A stretch of DNA of 34,817 nucleotides from Chloroflexota bacterium (GCA_016199265.1 JACQGX010000364.1:1-34817), one strand, 5' to 3'; numbered from the stretch's first letter, positions 1-8,682 are shown. The notes: generated by a model from the sequence alone, not told the origin. A program made the numbers and translations.

Positions 1-1
1 C

Positions 2-238
2 CTGGCGGGCGGCATCGCGCCGCTGTGGTTTTTCCCGGAGTGGTTCCGGGGCGCCGCGGCGCTCCTGCCGTTCGCGGGGTTCGCCCACACACCGCTGTCT
101 ATCTACATCGGTCGCTTGAGCGGCGCCGACGCCTGGGCGGCGATCGGCCTCCAGGTCGGCTGGACGTGCGCGCTCGCCATAGCCGGACGCGGTCTCTGGC
201 ACCTGGCCGTGCGCAAGCTCGTCGTCCAGGGAGGCTGA
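2..238 (+). CDS. ABC-2-type permease, C-terminal part (5' truncated by window edge)
   Basis: Open frame from base 2 to TGA at 236-238: LAGGIAPLWFFPEWFRGAAALLPFAGFAHTPLSIYIGRLSG...KLVVQGG*; hydrophobic, followed 12 nt later by a homologous permease gene. The listed ORF 25..246 is another frame. Confidence 0.7.
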   Translation: MAGGIAPLWFFPEWFRGAAALLPFAGFAHTPLSIYIGRLSGADAWAAIGLQVGWTCALAIAGRGLWHLAVRKLVVQGG

Positions 239-250
239 GGAGGTAACGCG

Positions 251-1096
251 GTGACTCTCGCCGACCGCTATCCGCCCCTGGTTCGCACCCATGCGCTGGG
301 ACTCACACTCCACCTCCTCGCCGCGCACGCGGCATCGCGCATGGAGTACCGTGCTAACTTCCTCCTCGGCGTGGTTAACGGCCTCGGCTTCCAGCTCGCG
401 GGGCTGGTTTTTGTCTGGGCGGTGCTGCACCGCTTCCCATCGCTCGGCGGCTGGAGCTTCGGCGAGGTGGCCTTCTTATACGCGCTGCGCCTGCTCGGCC
501 ACAGCCTGTACCTGCCGTTTCTCCAGAACGTCGTCGGCCTCGGGGAGCTGGTGCAGAGCGGCGGGCTCGACCGGCTGCTGCTCCGCCCCGTCCACCCTCT
601 GCTGCTGGTCGTGAGCCAGGCGTTCCAGGTCCAGGCCGTGGCGAACCTGCTGGTCGCCGGCGCGGTCTTCTACGGTGCGCAGGCCGCTCTGGACGTCGCG
701 TGGAGCGTGCCGAGACTCGTCTTCTTCGTGCTGGCACTGGCGGGAGCCGTGCTGATCGAGACGGGCGTGCACCTGTTCCTCAGCACCCTGTCCGTGTGGC
801 TGGTCAGCTCCAAGAGCCGGCTCAACGACTGGGCGGATGGCCTGTTCAGCTCGTTCGGCAGCTACCCCTTTACGGTGCTCAACCGACCGCTGCAACTCGC
901 GTTTACCTTTCTTCTTCCGCTCGCCTTCGTCGCGTACTTCCCGGCGGCGCACCTGCTGGACCGCCGCGACGAGGGCGTGATCGGCATCCAGCCGCTGTTT
1001 GCCTACGCAACTCCGGCGGTTGGCGTTGTCACCCTTGCCGCCTCGCTCGCGTTCTTTGAGTTCGCCCTGCGCCACTATCGGTCGACGGGACACTAA
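251..1096 (+). CDS. ABC-2 family transporter permease (PF06182-like)
   Basis: 281 aa, multiple TM segments, MEYRANFLLGVVNGLGFQ / FLQNVVGLGELVQSGGLDRLLLRPVHPLLLVVSQ typical of this permease family; tandem with the preceding permease. Confidence 0.8.
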   Translation: MTLADRYPPLVRTHALGLTLHLLAAHAASRMEYRANFLLGVVNGLGFQLAGLVFVWAVLHRFPSLGGWSFGEVAFLYALRLLGHSLYLPFLQNVVGLGELVQSGGLDRLLLRPVHPLLLVVSQAFQVQAVANLLVAGAVFYGAQAALDVAWSVPRLVFFVLALAGAVLIETGVHLFLSTLSVWLVSSKSRLNDWADGLFSSFGSYPFTVLNRPLQLAFTFLLPLAFVAYFPAAHLLDRRDEGVIGIQPLFAYATPAVGVVTLAASLAFFEFALRHYRSTGH

Positions 1097-1097
1097 A

Positions 1098-1122
1098 GCA
1101 AGTGCAAAGTGCAAAGTGAGAA
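1098..1122. repeat. Heptanucleotide tandem repeat (GTGCAAA)n
   Basis: GTGCAAA GTGCAAA GTGAGAA, starting 6 nt after the stop codon of the permease. Confidence 0.6.
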
Positions 1123-1319
1123 TGCCTGTGGGTCCCTCCTTGGCTTTGGCCTAGGGCGGGGCCGGTAGGCCCGAGATCGCTGCCTATCCGGTGGCGTGCG
1201 TGGGGCGGTCCGCGCGTGCCGTGCCGCGTCCCGCGCCAGGTCGAAGTAGACCTCCGGGGGGCATCGACAAGGGTCGCCGCCGCCGGCTCGACGGCCACCA
1301 CGCGTTCCGCCGGCCCACT

Positions 1320-3011
1320 CTAGCGCTCCAGAAACAGCGGCGCCACCAGGTTGTCCACCGGCGCGTAGTCGTCGGTCAGCACCGGCGCGTTCGGATGGCG
1401 CTCGGCCAGCCAGCGATCGATCCGCGCCGGATCGACGACGCGGGCGTGCGCCGGGGCGGACCCATCAGGCGAAGGGCGCATTATCGCCTCCAGCCGCGCC
1501 GCGTCGAGCGGCTGCTGTGAGCCGACGACCAGCCACGGCAGCCGCAGGTCGTACTCCCAGCCTACCTCCTGCACGCGCACGACGGCAACGTGCGGGAACA
1601 CCTGGCGCATCGTGCGGACAAACGCCGGCAGAAACCGGCCGCTCGGCCACTTCTCGGCGATGTTGGCGACGTAGATTCCGTCGTCGCGCAGCAGGCCGCG
1701 GAGGCGCTGATTGAACTCGAGCGTCGTCAGGTGCCAGGGCACCGCGCGATCGCTGAACGCATCGCCGAAGACGATGTCGTACGCCAACGCCGGCAGGCGC
1801 GTCACTTCGGTGCGGGCGTCGCCGTGGATCACGCGGATGCCGGGAGCACGACTGCTCCTCCCGACCCCACCGGCCTCGTTGCTGCCCTGGCCCACTCCAG
1901 GCGGGCCGGCGAGCCGCAGGCCGAGGTGAGTCTGCGCCACGGCGGTAATACCGGGATCGATCTCGACGACGTCGATCTGGCTGCCGGGATAGACGCGCTC
2001 GAGGTACCGAGGGACGGTGTAGCTGCCGCCGCCGATCACCAGCGCGCGCAGCGGCACCTGGTCCGTATGGTCCGTGCCACGCCGTTCCGGCGCGTCGCGG
2101 CGCTCCGCCTGGTACACCGCGATATCGGCGAAGACCTGGGCGTTCGACCAGACGAGCAGCCGCGGCTCGGCCGGCGCGGTCGAGCCGTGATTGAGGCGGT
2201 CGAGCAACAAGGCGTTGAGCTCAATTCCACTGTACCGCCCGCGCTCGATCCGGATACAGTTGTAGGCCGTCTCCCGGAGGCAGGCATTCTCATCGCGCGC
2301 CCAGGCGAAACCAAACCCGATGCCGACGAACATCGCGCCGGCGATCACCGCGCCGGCCACTCGGCGCTCGGCCGAGGCGCTCCGTTCACTGCGCCAGCGG
2401 GCGGCGATGAACAGCACGTAGACCGCCAGCACGAACAACCCGGCGCCGACGGCCATCAGAATGGCGCGCGAGCCAAAGGTGGGGATGAGCACGAACCCGG
2501 TCAGAAACGTTCCGGCGATGCTGCCGGCGGCCGAGACGGCGCCCAGCCGGCCGACGACGGCGCCGGCCTCGGCCACCCGGCGCACGGTGAGCTGGGCGAC
2601 AAACGGCGTCACCGTACCCAACAGCGCGCTCGGGAGGAAGAAGAGCGCGACGACAAGCGCAACGAGGCGCGGCAGCGGCGGCAGTTGGGGCAGCACCGAT
2701 TCGAGGCTGACGGCGCGCACAAAAATGGCCACCGCCCAGGTGACGACGCCTGAGGCGAGCAAAGCGAGGCCCAGCGCCGCCGGTGAAGACGATCGTTTCG
2801 CCAGCCGGCCGCCGGCGTAGTTGCCGGCGGCGATCCCGGTGAGGACCACGCCGATGATGCTTGTCCACGAATAGAGCGAAGCGCCGACGACCGGTGCGAC
2901 GACGCGGCCGGCGACGATCTCCAGCACGAGCACCGCCAGGCTGCTGGTGAACGCGAGCAGGTAAGACTGCCAAGGGGACCAGACAGGCCGGGCAGGCGGC
3001 GCAGCGAACAT
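1320..3011 (-). CDS. Fused membrane protein / spermidine synthase-like protein
   Basis: 563 aa; N-terminal multi-TM half, C-terminal SAM-dependent spermidine-synthase-like fold (ALVIGGGSYTVPRYLERVYPGSQIDVVEIDPGITAVAQ; IRVIHGDARTEVTRLPALAYDIVFGDAFSDRAVPWHLTTLEF). Confidence 0.88.
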   Translation of the reverse strand: MFAAPPARPVWSPWQSYLLAFTSSLAVLVLEIVAGRVVAPVVGASLYSWTSIIGVVLTGIAAGNYAGGRLAKRSSSPAALGLALLASGVVTWAVAIFVRAVSLESVLPQLPPLPRLVALVVALFFLPSALLGTVTPFVAQLTVRRVAEAGAVVGRLGAVSAAGSIAGTFLTGFVLIPTFGSRAILMAVGAGLFVLAVYVLFIAARWRSERSASAERRVAGAVIAGAMFVGIGFGFAWARDENACLRETAYNCIRIERGRYSGIELNALLLDRLNHGSTAPAEPRLLVWSNAQVFADIAVYQAERRDAPERRGTDHTDQVPLRALVIGGGSYTVPRYLERVYPGSQIDVVEIDPGITAVAQTHLGLRLAGPPGVGQGSNEAGGVGRSSRAPGIRVIHGDARTEVTRLPALAYDIVFGDAFSDRAVPWHLTTLEFNQRLRGLLRDDGIYVANIAEKWPSGRFLPAFVRTMRQVFPHVAVVRVQEVGWEYDLRLPWLVVGSQQPLDAARLEAIMRPSPDGSAPAHARVVDPARIDRWLAERHPNAPVLTDDYAPVDNLVAPLFLER

Positions 3012-3024
3012 CGTGAGAGTATAG

Positions 3025-3131
3025 GCGTGAAGCGTGAAGCGTGAAACGTGTACTACCCGGCTGCCCTGTACAACAGCAGGTGCCGTTTACCAACAAGCGC
3101 CGCATCACAGCTCACGCTTCACGCTTCACGC
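3025..3131. repeat. Inverted pair of GCGTGAA heptad arrays
   Basis: Left arm 3025-3050 GCGTGAA x3 + ACGTG; right arm 3111-3131 CTCACGCTTCACGCTTCACGC is its reverse complement in sense. Confidence 0.8.
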
Positions 3132-3152
3132 ATAGTACTCTTGGGCAAGCAC

Positions 3153-3181
3153 TTGCTGTGCTCCTGCTTGACACCTATAAT
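3153..3181 (+). promoter_or_regulatory. Sigma70-like promoter
   Basis: TTGCTG - 17 nt (tgctcctgcttgacacc) - TATAAT; best consensus promoter I saw in the window, pointing into a long leader. Confidence 0.55.
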
Positions 3182-3187
3182 CAGCAC

Positions 3188-3961
3188 CCGGTAGCGACCC
3201 TCCTTCGTGCGCTACCAGTGACCGGCTCTTGGCTCGCCGGCGGCGTTGCCGGCGATGCGCGGTGCGGACGCATCCGATGTGTCGGATGCGCTGACGTGGG
3301 GCTCTCGGCGGGAGTCCGGTTGCTGGCAAGTGGCGAAAGAGCAAAACGCATGTCGCTTCCACCAGGGCCCGGCGGCCCGCCGAGCGGCGCAACGTCAGGA
3401 GGTGTTGCGCGGCGGGCGATCCCGCCTCCTCTGTCCGTCGCCGGCATTCGACGATGAGCCGGGATTTATGAACACAGACGGACGTTCCCGGGAGACGTGG
3501 AAGCCGCGGTAACTGCATAGCGCGCGAAAAGTTCGGGGAACAACGGAGCCTTGCGCGGGAGGCGTCGAAGGTTCGGCTTCCGGCCGAAACGGATGCACCG
3601 CGGCCACCATGACCCATCCCCAACGTATCAAGCACTGATGCTGCCCCACGGACGGCTCATGGGTCTCCCGGCAGGCCGTTGGATCTTGGACCCGGCCCAG
3701 CCGACCTTGCCGGCTGGCGTATTCCCGGTAGCACGCGGAGACGAAGCCGGTCCACGCGGCCCCTCGGCGCACGCGGGTGCAGGCAATGGTTCCGGATTCT
3801 TCTCCGCTCGCCCTGAGCCTGTCGAAGGGCGCCCTTCGACAGGCTCAGGGCGAGCGATGTATGGCCCGGAAGTTTTACCTGCACCCGCGCACGCCCTGCG
3901 TGACCCGTCAGGATTCCTTTCCCTAACCCCGGCTTCGACGCGCGAGCTACAGGAGGTTTCC
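3188..3961 (+). ncRNA. Long structured 5' leader / putative regulatory RNA upstream of CHAP gene
   Basis: Strong promoter upstream; multiple long complementary segments: GGTAGCG..CGCTACC, GCGCAAC..GTTGCGC nested in GCCCGCC..GGCGGGC, CCGCGGt..TGCAT with ATGCAcCCGCGG, GACCCAT..ATGGGTC, CGCGGGTGCAGG (3772-3783) with CCTGCACCCGCG (3878-3889). No credible ORF. Confidence 0.4.
3805..3856. repeat. Dispersed palindromic element, copy 1 (26-bp perfect arms)
   Basis: CGCTCGCCCTGAGCCTGTCGAAGGGC|GCCCTTCGACAGGCTCAGGGCGAGCG; same family as 9903-9967. Gives spurious ORF peptides such as PEPVEGRPSTGSGRA / LSLSKGALRQAQGER. Confidence 0.9.
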
Positions 3962-4552
3962 TTGCTCACGACGTCTTTCCGTTTTGCTGCCGATCGGGCA
4001 GCGCCTGGCCTCCAAAGCGCCCGACCCGGTGTTCGTTTCTTCCGACTCTCACAACGGATCGCAGCCGCCGTGGTTGCGTCCCTGTTGGTGCTCGGCGCCG
4101 GTGCGTTGGTGCCACGACCGGCGTACGCCGCATACAACTGCGTCAACGTGGTGTTACGTGACCCGTATTGGGGGCGGTACCGAGGCATCGTCGAAAGTGG
4201 CTGGAACGCGGCCGGTATCGGCGCCGCGTTCGCACGCAACGGCTTCGCGGTGGATGGCACGCCGTCAGTCGGCGCCATCATGGTCTGGCCGGCCGGCTAC
4301 TACGGCGCGAGCGGCACCGGTCACGTCGGCGTTGTCGCTGCCGTCCATGGCACCGGCAGCGTGCTTGTCCGGCATGAAAACTGGCCCTACGGCGCCGCCG
4401 AGCACGCCCAGGTGTTCACCGTGCGTCCCGGCCATCAGTTCGTCCACAAGATCGTCGCGGTACCGGCCGTAGCCGCCGCCGCTGAGGCGCCGGAAACCGA
4501 AGACGAACCCGCCGAAGAGGTCGTCCAAGCCGAAGAGCCGGCCGAGGCGTGA
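3962..4552 (+). CDS. Secreted CHAP-domain protein (putative cell-wall hydrolase)
   Basis: TTG start 5 nt after AGGAGG (3951-3956); signal-peptide-like LSQRIAAAVVASLLVLGAGALVPRPAYA; then AAYNCVNVVLRDPYWGRYRG...VGAIMVWPAG...GHVGVVAAVHGTGSVLVRHENW, CHAP-like Cys/His pattern. The longer ORF start at 3551 is not credible. Confidence 0.65.
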   Translation: MLTTSFRFAADRAAPGLQSARPGVRFFRLSQRIAAAVVASLLVLGAGALVPRPAYAAYNCVNVVLRDPYWGRYRGIVESGWNAAGIGAAFARNGFAVDGTPSVGAIMVWPAGYYGASGTGHVGVVAAVHGTGSVLVRHENWPYGAAEHAQVFTVRPGHQFVHKIVAVPAVAAAAEAPETEDEPAEEVVQAEEPAEA

Positions 4553-4783
4553 AACGTGAAACGTGAAACGTGAGCTCAGGCAGTAACTGGTCGCAAATGG
4601 GCACCGCTGCCGCGCGATGAGCCGCTGGTAGGGGCGAAGCATTGGCCGAACCAACACGGCGCACCGCACCAACGTCTCGGCGAATGCTTCGCCCCTACAC
4701 TATCGGACCGATAGACCGCCCCTGTTGCCGGAGGATGCGGCTTCGCAGTTCACGTTTCACATTTCACGTTTCACATTTCACGC
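4547..4783. repeat. Inverted pair of ACGTGAA / TTCACGT heptad arrays enclosing an inner inverted repeat
   Basis: Left arm 4547-4574 GCGTGAA ACGTGAA ACGTGAA ACGTGAG (contains the CHAP stop codon); right arm 4749-4783 TTCACGT TTCACAT TTCACGT TTCACAT TTCACGC. Confidence 0.85.
4628..4698. repeat. Inverted repeat, 22-nt arms, one mismatch
   Basis: GTAGGGGCGAAGCATTGGCCGA (4628-4649) vs reverse complement of 4677-4698 GTAGGGGCGAAGCATTCGCCGA. Confidence 0.85.
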
Positions 4784-4826
4784 CTCGTGCGGTCCCGCTG
4801 GCAGATATGGTCCACTTTAGGCATCT

Positions 4827-6665
4827 ATGGCACCACCTGATAAAGCCCGACCGTCGAGTAACCCGGAGTCCGTGCCCGGCGCGGCGCTCGTCGCCGCGCC
4901 GGGTCTCGCCGCCCGGCGGCGCGGCGAGACTTGGTTTGGCAACAACGACGTCGCCAGCTTCATCCACCGCGCCTTTACCAAGGCGATGGGCTACGACGAC
5001 GAGGATTTGCGCCGCCCGATCATCGGCATCTGCAACACGTGGAGCGAGCTCAACCACTGCAACCACGGCCTGAAAGATGTCGCGGCCGCCGTCAAGCGCG
5101 GCGTCCTGCAGGAAGGCGGGCTGCCGCTCGAATTTCCCACCATCTCCATCGGTGAGGTGTTCGTCAGCCCCACCAGCATGCTCTTCCGCAACCTGGCGGC
5201 GATGGACACCGAGGAAATGATCCGGGCGCAGCCGCTCGACGGCGTCGTGCTGCTGGCGGCGTGCGACAAGACAACCCCGGCGCAGCTCATGGGTGCCGCC
5301 TCGGCCGACGTGCCGGCGATGATGGTCACCGGAGGACCCATGCTCAACGGCCGCTACGAGGGGCAGGACCTGGGTGCGTGTACCGACTGCCGGCGCTACT
5401 GGACGGAGTACCGTGCCGGCACCGTCGACGAGGCGACGATGTGCGCGCTCGAGGACAACCTGTGCCGCTCGGCGGGGCACTGCATGGTGATGGGCACGGC
5501 GTCGACGATGGCCGCGTGCGCGGAGGCGCTGGGGATGATGCTCCCGGGCGGCGCGGCCATTCCTGCACCCGACAGCCGCCGCCTGCGCTTCGCCGAAGCC
5601 ACCGGACGGCAGATTGTGCGGCTGGCACGACAGGGCATCCGGCCGTCGCAGATCATGACGCACGCGGCGTTCGAAAACGCCATTCGCCTCCTGCACGCCG
5701 TCGGCGGCTCGACCAACGCGGTGGTGCATCTGGTGGCGGTCGCCGGACGGCTGGGCATTCGCCTGCCGCTCGAGCGCTTCGACGAGCTTTCCCGCACGAC
5801 GCCCTGGCTGGCCAACCTGCGCCCGTCGGGGCGCTACCAGATGGAGCAGCTCTTCGAAGTCGGCGGCATCCCCGCGGTGATGAAAGAGCTCGAGCCGCTG
5901 CTCGACCTCGACTGTCTGACCGCAACCGGTCTTACCCTTGGACAGAACCTCTCGCAGATCGAGCCGGCCGGCACGCGTTCCCCGGCGTCGATCAAGCGGA
6001 TGCGGGAGGTGATCGCCGCGCGTGAAGCGCCGCTCTCCGAAGAAGGGGGGCTCGCCATCCTGCGCGGCAATCTGTGCCCCGACGGGGCGGTGATCAAGCA
6101 CGTCGCGGCCTCGCCCCACCTGCTCAAACACCGCGGTAGGGCGGTCGTCTTCCGCTCGCTTGCCGACCTCTCGGCCGGGATCGATGACCCGGCGCTCGAC
6201 GTCACGCCCGACGACGTGCTGGTGCTCCAGAACACCGGCCCGGTCGGCGCACCCGGCATGCCCGAGGTAGGCAACCTCCCGATCCCCAAGAAGCTGCTCG
6301 AGCGGGGCGTGCGTGACATGGTGCGCATTTCCGACGCCCGCATGAGTGGCACCTCGTACGGCACCATCGTGCTGCACGTCGCGCCGGAGAGCGCGATCGG
6401 CGGCCCGCTGGCGGCGGTGCGCACCGGCGATCTGATCGAACTCGACGTCCCTGCGCGGCGGCTCGACGTGCTCGTCTCCGACGAGGAGATTCGGCGGCGC
6501 CTGACCGAGTTCACGCCGCCGCGTCCGGCCTACCGGCGGGGCTACGGCCGCCTCTTCCTCGACCACGTCCTCCAGGCGTCCGAAGGCTGCGACTTCGACT
6601 TCCTCGTCGGCGCTCCCGAGGACGCTCACGACGCCGCCCGCTTCGGCCGCGACCTGCGGACGTGA
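4827..6665 (+). CDS. IlvD/Edd family dehydratase (likely sugar-acid dehydratase rather than IlvD)
   Basis: 612 aa; GICNTWSELNHCNHGLKDVAAAVKRG, AACDKTTPAQLMGAASADVPAMMVTGGPM, GACTDCRRYW, GHCMVMGTASTMAACAEALGMMLPGGAAIPA, ISDARMSGTSYGTIVLHVAPESAIGGPLAAV. The CDKTTPA version is typical of the arabonate/xylonate dehydratase branch. Confidence 0.92.
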   Translation: MAPPDKARPSSNPESVPGAALVAAPGLAARRRGETWFGNNDVASFIHRAFTKAMGYDDEDLRRPIIGICNTWSELNHCNHGLKDVAAAVKRGVLQEGGLPLEFPTISIGEVFVSPTSMLFRNLAAMDTEEMIRAQPLDGVVLLAACDKTTPAQLMGAASADVPAMMVTGGPMLNGRYEGQDLGACTDCRRYWTEYRAGTVDEATMCALEDNLCRSAGHCMVMGTASTMAACAEALGMMLPGGAAIPAPDSRRLRFAEATGRQIVRLARQGIRPSQIMTHAAFENAIRLLHAVGGSTNAVVHLVAVAGRLGIRLPLERFDELSRTTPWLANLRPSGRYQMEQLFEVGGIPAVMKELEPLLDLDCLTATGLTLGQNLSQIEPAGTRSPASIKRMREVIAAREAPLSEEGGLAILRGNLCPDGAVIKHVAASPHLLKHRGRAVVFRSLADLSAGIDDPALDVTPDDVLVLQNTGPVGAPGMPEVGNLPIPKKLLERGVRDMVRISDARMSGTSYGTIVLHVAPESAIGGPLAAVRTGDLIELDVPARRLDVLVSDEEIRRRLTEFTPPRPAYRRGYGRLFLDHVLQASEGCDFDFLVGAPEDAHDAARFGRDLRT

Positions 6666-6670
6666 GAAGG

Positions 6671-6768
6671 GGTCAGCGGTCAGCTTTCAGCTTTCAAAAC
6701 CACGTATCACCGGATGATCAGCCGCCGACCGCTGACCGCCGACCGCTGACCGCCGACCGCTGACCGCT
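6671..6768. repeat. Inverted pair of heptad arrays (GGTCAGC/TTTCAGC and CCGCCGA/CCGCTGA)
   Basis: Left 6671-6698: GGTCAGC GGTCAGC TTTCAGC TTTCAAA; right 6722-6768: CCGCCGA CCGCTGA repeated three times + CCGCT. Starts 5 nt after the dehydratase stop. Confidence 0.88.
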
Positions 6769-6778
6769 AGAATTTCTT

Positions 6779-7390
6779 GTGGCCAAGCGCGTCACCAAAG
6801 GCAACCTCTGGGGCTACATTCAGAGCCGGCCATACGCGTCGGTCGCCGATATCCGCCGCCTCTTCATGATGGACGTGGAGGACGCGGCGATCGTCCCGAC
6901 GAGCGAGGGCAACTACTACATCGGCCTCCCGCAGCCGGCGGCCGACCTGGTCCGGCAGCTCTGGCAGGAGGGACGGATCATCCTGGACGTGAACCCGGAC
7001 CTCAAGGCGCGCGTCGTGCAGGGAATCTACGCGGCCCATGCGCCGCAGGGACGCCAGCCGGCGGCTTCCGGCGCTGCGACTGCGCTCAAGGACGCCAGCG
7101 CCTTCAGCACCTCGAGCGCCACACCGGCCGGGACGACCAAAGCGGCGAAAGCGAAGCCCCCAACGCCGCACCGACAGGCGGTGCCGGCGCTGGGCCTGCC
7201 CGCTGCCGAGGGCGGCAGTGTCGAGCCGCCCGCCAAGGCGGAGAGCAATAAGAGGCGCCGGCGGCGCTGGCGGCGAGCAGCGAGCGCCCCAGACGCTGCG
7301 GGTGGAGCGCCAGCGGGAGAAGCCGTACGTGATGGGCCAGCGGATACGGCAGCACCGGTGGCCGCAGGCGCCTCAGAATCGTCCTCGTAA
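6779..7390 (+). CDS. Conserved hypothetical protein
   Basis: GTG start; globular N-terminus MAKRVTKGNLWGYIQSRPYASVADIRRLFMMDVEDAAIVPTSEGNYYIGLPQPAADLVRQLWQEGRIILDVNPDLKARVVQGIY followed by low-complexity tail. Confidence 0.6.
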   Translation: MAKRVTKGNLWGYIQSRPYASVADIRRLFMMDVEDAAIVPTSEGNYYIGLPQPAADLVRQLWQEGRIILDVNPDLKARVVQGIYAAHAPQGRQPAASGAATALKDASAFSTSSATPAGTTKAAKAKPPTPHRQAVPALGLPAAEGGSVEPPAKAESNKRRRRRWRRAASAPDAAGGAPAGEAVRDGPADTAAPVAAGASESSS

Positions 7391-7434
7391 ACCATTGCCG
7401 TACACCGGTGGCGCGTGATAGAGTGCCCCCGGAC

Positions 7435-8682
7435 ATGGCATCTACCAGCGTTCGCACACGATGGACACCAGGTAAGGCCATGAAGCGCTCGGCCTCGACG
7501 GCCACGACAAACACGGCGGCGACAGACGGCGCACGTGTGCCGGCCACAGCGGACGAGCCGGCACGCGTGTGGAGCCGCCCCGCCGGTACCGGTGCGTCCG
7601 CGTGGCACCTCACGCCAAAGGCCAAACTGGTCACCTTCTGGACGTGCGTCGGCCTTGCGCTGCTGTTCCTCTGGGCGGTGCGCAGCATCGTGCAGCCGTT
7701 CGTTATCGCCATCATCCTGGCGTACGTGCTCAATCCCCTCGTGGTCGCCGTGTCCGAACGAGCGAAGGTGCCGCGCATCGTCGCCGTGACCGGGATCTAC
7801 ATCATTCTGGCGATGCTGCTCACGTGGGGCGCACTCGTCGTGCTGCCGGTAGCGACGCGCGAGGCGCGCGAGCTCGCGGTGGCGCTCCCTCGGCTCCTCC
7901 TCCAGTTCCAGGACACGCTGGCGCAAGAAGAGGCGATTGTCCTGTTTGGGGTAGAAGTCGAGATCTCGCCGCTGTCTGACGAGCTCACGCGCACGCTCGG
8001 CGGAATCGTCACCACTGCCTCCCATCGCCTGGTCGAGACGGCGGTGGCAACGGTCGAAACGCTGCTCAAGGGCATTCTGGCGCTGGTCGCCACGTTTTAC
8101 CTGCTGATGAACGGCGATCGGTTCAGAACCGGCGTGCGCCGGCTCACGCCGCCTCGATTCCGGCAGGAATTCGGGCCGGTGGTCAGCGACATCGACCGCA
8201 TCCTCGGCCAGTTCGTGCGCGGCGAGGTCCTGCTGATCGCGATTATGAGCTTCGCCACGTGGCTCGCGCTCACGCTCTTGGGCATCCGGTACGCGCTGAT
8301 CCTCGGCCTAATCGCCGGAGTGCTCGAGCTCATTCCGTTCATCGGACCAATCATGGCGGCGATACCGGCGGTGGCAATGGCGCTCTTTCAGCCATCGCCA
8401 CACGGCTGGTCGCCGCTGGTCAACGCCGGCGTCGTCGCGCTGACGTACTTCGTGCTGCGCCATGCCGAGGACTACTTTGTTATCCCGCAGGTCGTCGGAC
8501 GTGTCGTCGAGCTGCACCCGCTGGTGGCCATGTTCGCCATCTTCTCGGGCGCGGCGGTCGGCGGCATCTTGGGAATGTTCTTGGCAGTGCCGGTGGCGGC
8601 GGTGTTGCGCATCGTGGTGCGCTTCGTCTACTTCAAGCTGACCGAAGAGCCGGTCGAGCCGGTCGAGCCCACGAGTGATTGA
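7435..8682 (+). CDS. AI-2E family transporter / PerM-like permease
   Basis: Multi-TM; AVRSIVQPFVIAIILAYVLNPLVVAVSERAKVPRIVAV ... GVLELIPFIGPIMAAIPAVAMALFQ ... VVGRVVELHPLVAMFAIFSGAAVGGILGMFLAVPVAAVLRI. Start codon uncertain. Confidence 0.88.
   Translation: MASTSVRTRWTPGKAMKRSASTATTNTAATDGARVPATADEPARVWSRPAGTGASAWHLTPKAKLVTFWTCVGLALLFLWAVRSIVQPFVIAIILAYVLNPLVVAVSERAKVPRIVAVTGIYIILAMLLTWGALVVLPVATREARELAVALPRLLLQFQDTLAQEEAIVLFGVEVEISPLSDELTRTLGGIVTTASHRLVETAVATVETLLKGILALVATFYLLMNGDRFRTGVRRLTPPRFRQEFGPVVSDIDRILGQFVRGEVLLIAIMSFATWLALTLLGIRYALILGLIAGVLELIPFIGPIMAAIPAVAMALFQPSPHGWSPLVNAGVVALTYFVLRHAEDYFVIPQVVGRVVELHPLVAMFAIFSGAAVGGILGMFLAVPVAAVLRIVVRFVYFKLTEEPVEPVEPTSD

Noticed and set aside
1123-1319. 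Small ORFs between the permease and the spermidine-synthase-like gene
   Set aside because: No RBS, no recognisable motifs, low-complexity composition.
1590-2753. 387-aa plus-strand ORF opposite the spermidine-synthase-like gene
   Set aside because: Shadow ORF with His/Asp/Arg-rich composition.
3188-3700. RNase P RNA, tmRNA, SRP RNA or cobalamin riboswitch
   Set aside because: Looked for conserved cores on both strands (for example GAGGAAAGUCC, GGUUCRANYCC T-loop, GGUCAGGxCCGGAAGG, GCCACUG) and did not find them.
4764-6629. Long antisense ORF (621 aa, -) opposite the dehydratase
   Set aside because: GC-rich shadow ORF: low-complexity Arg/Ala/His-rich translation, and the plus strand encodes a clear IlvD/Edd enzyme.
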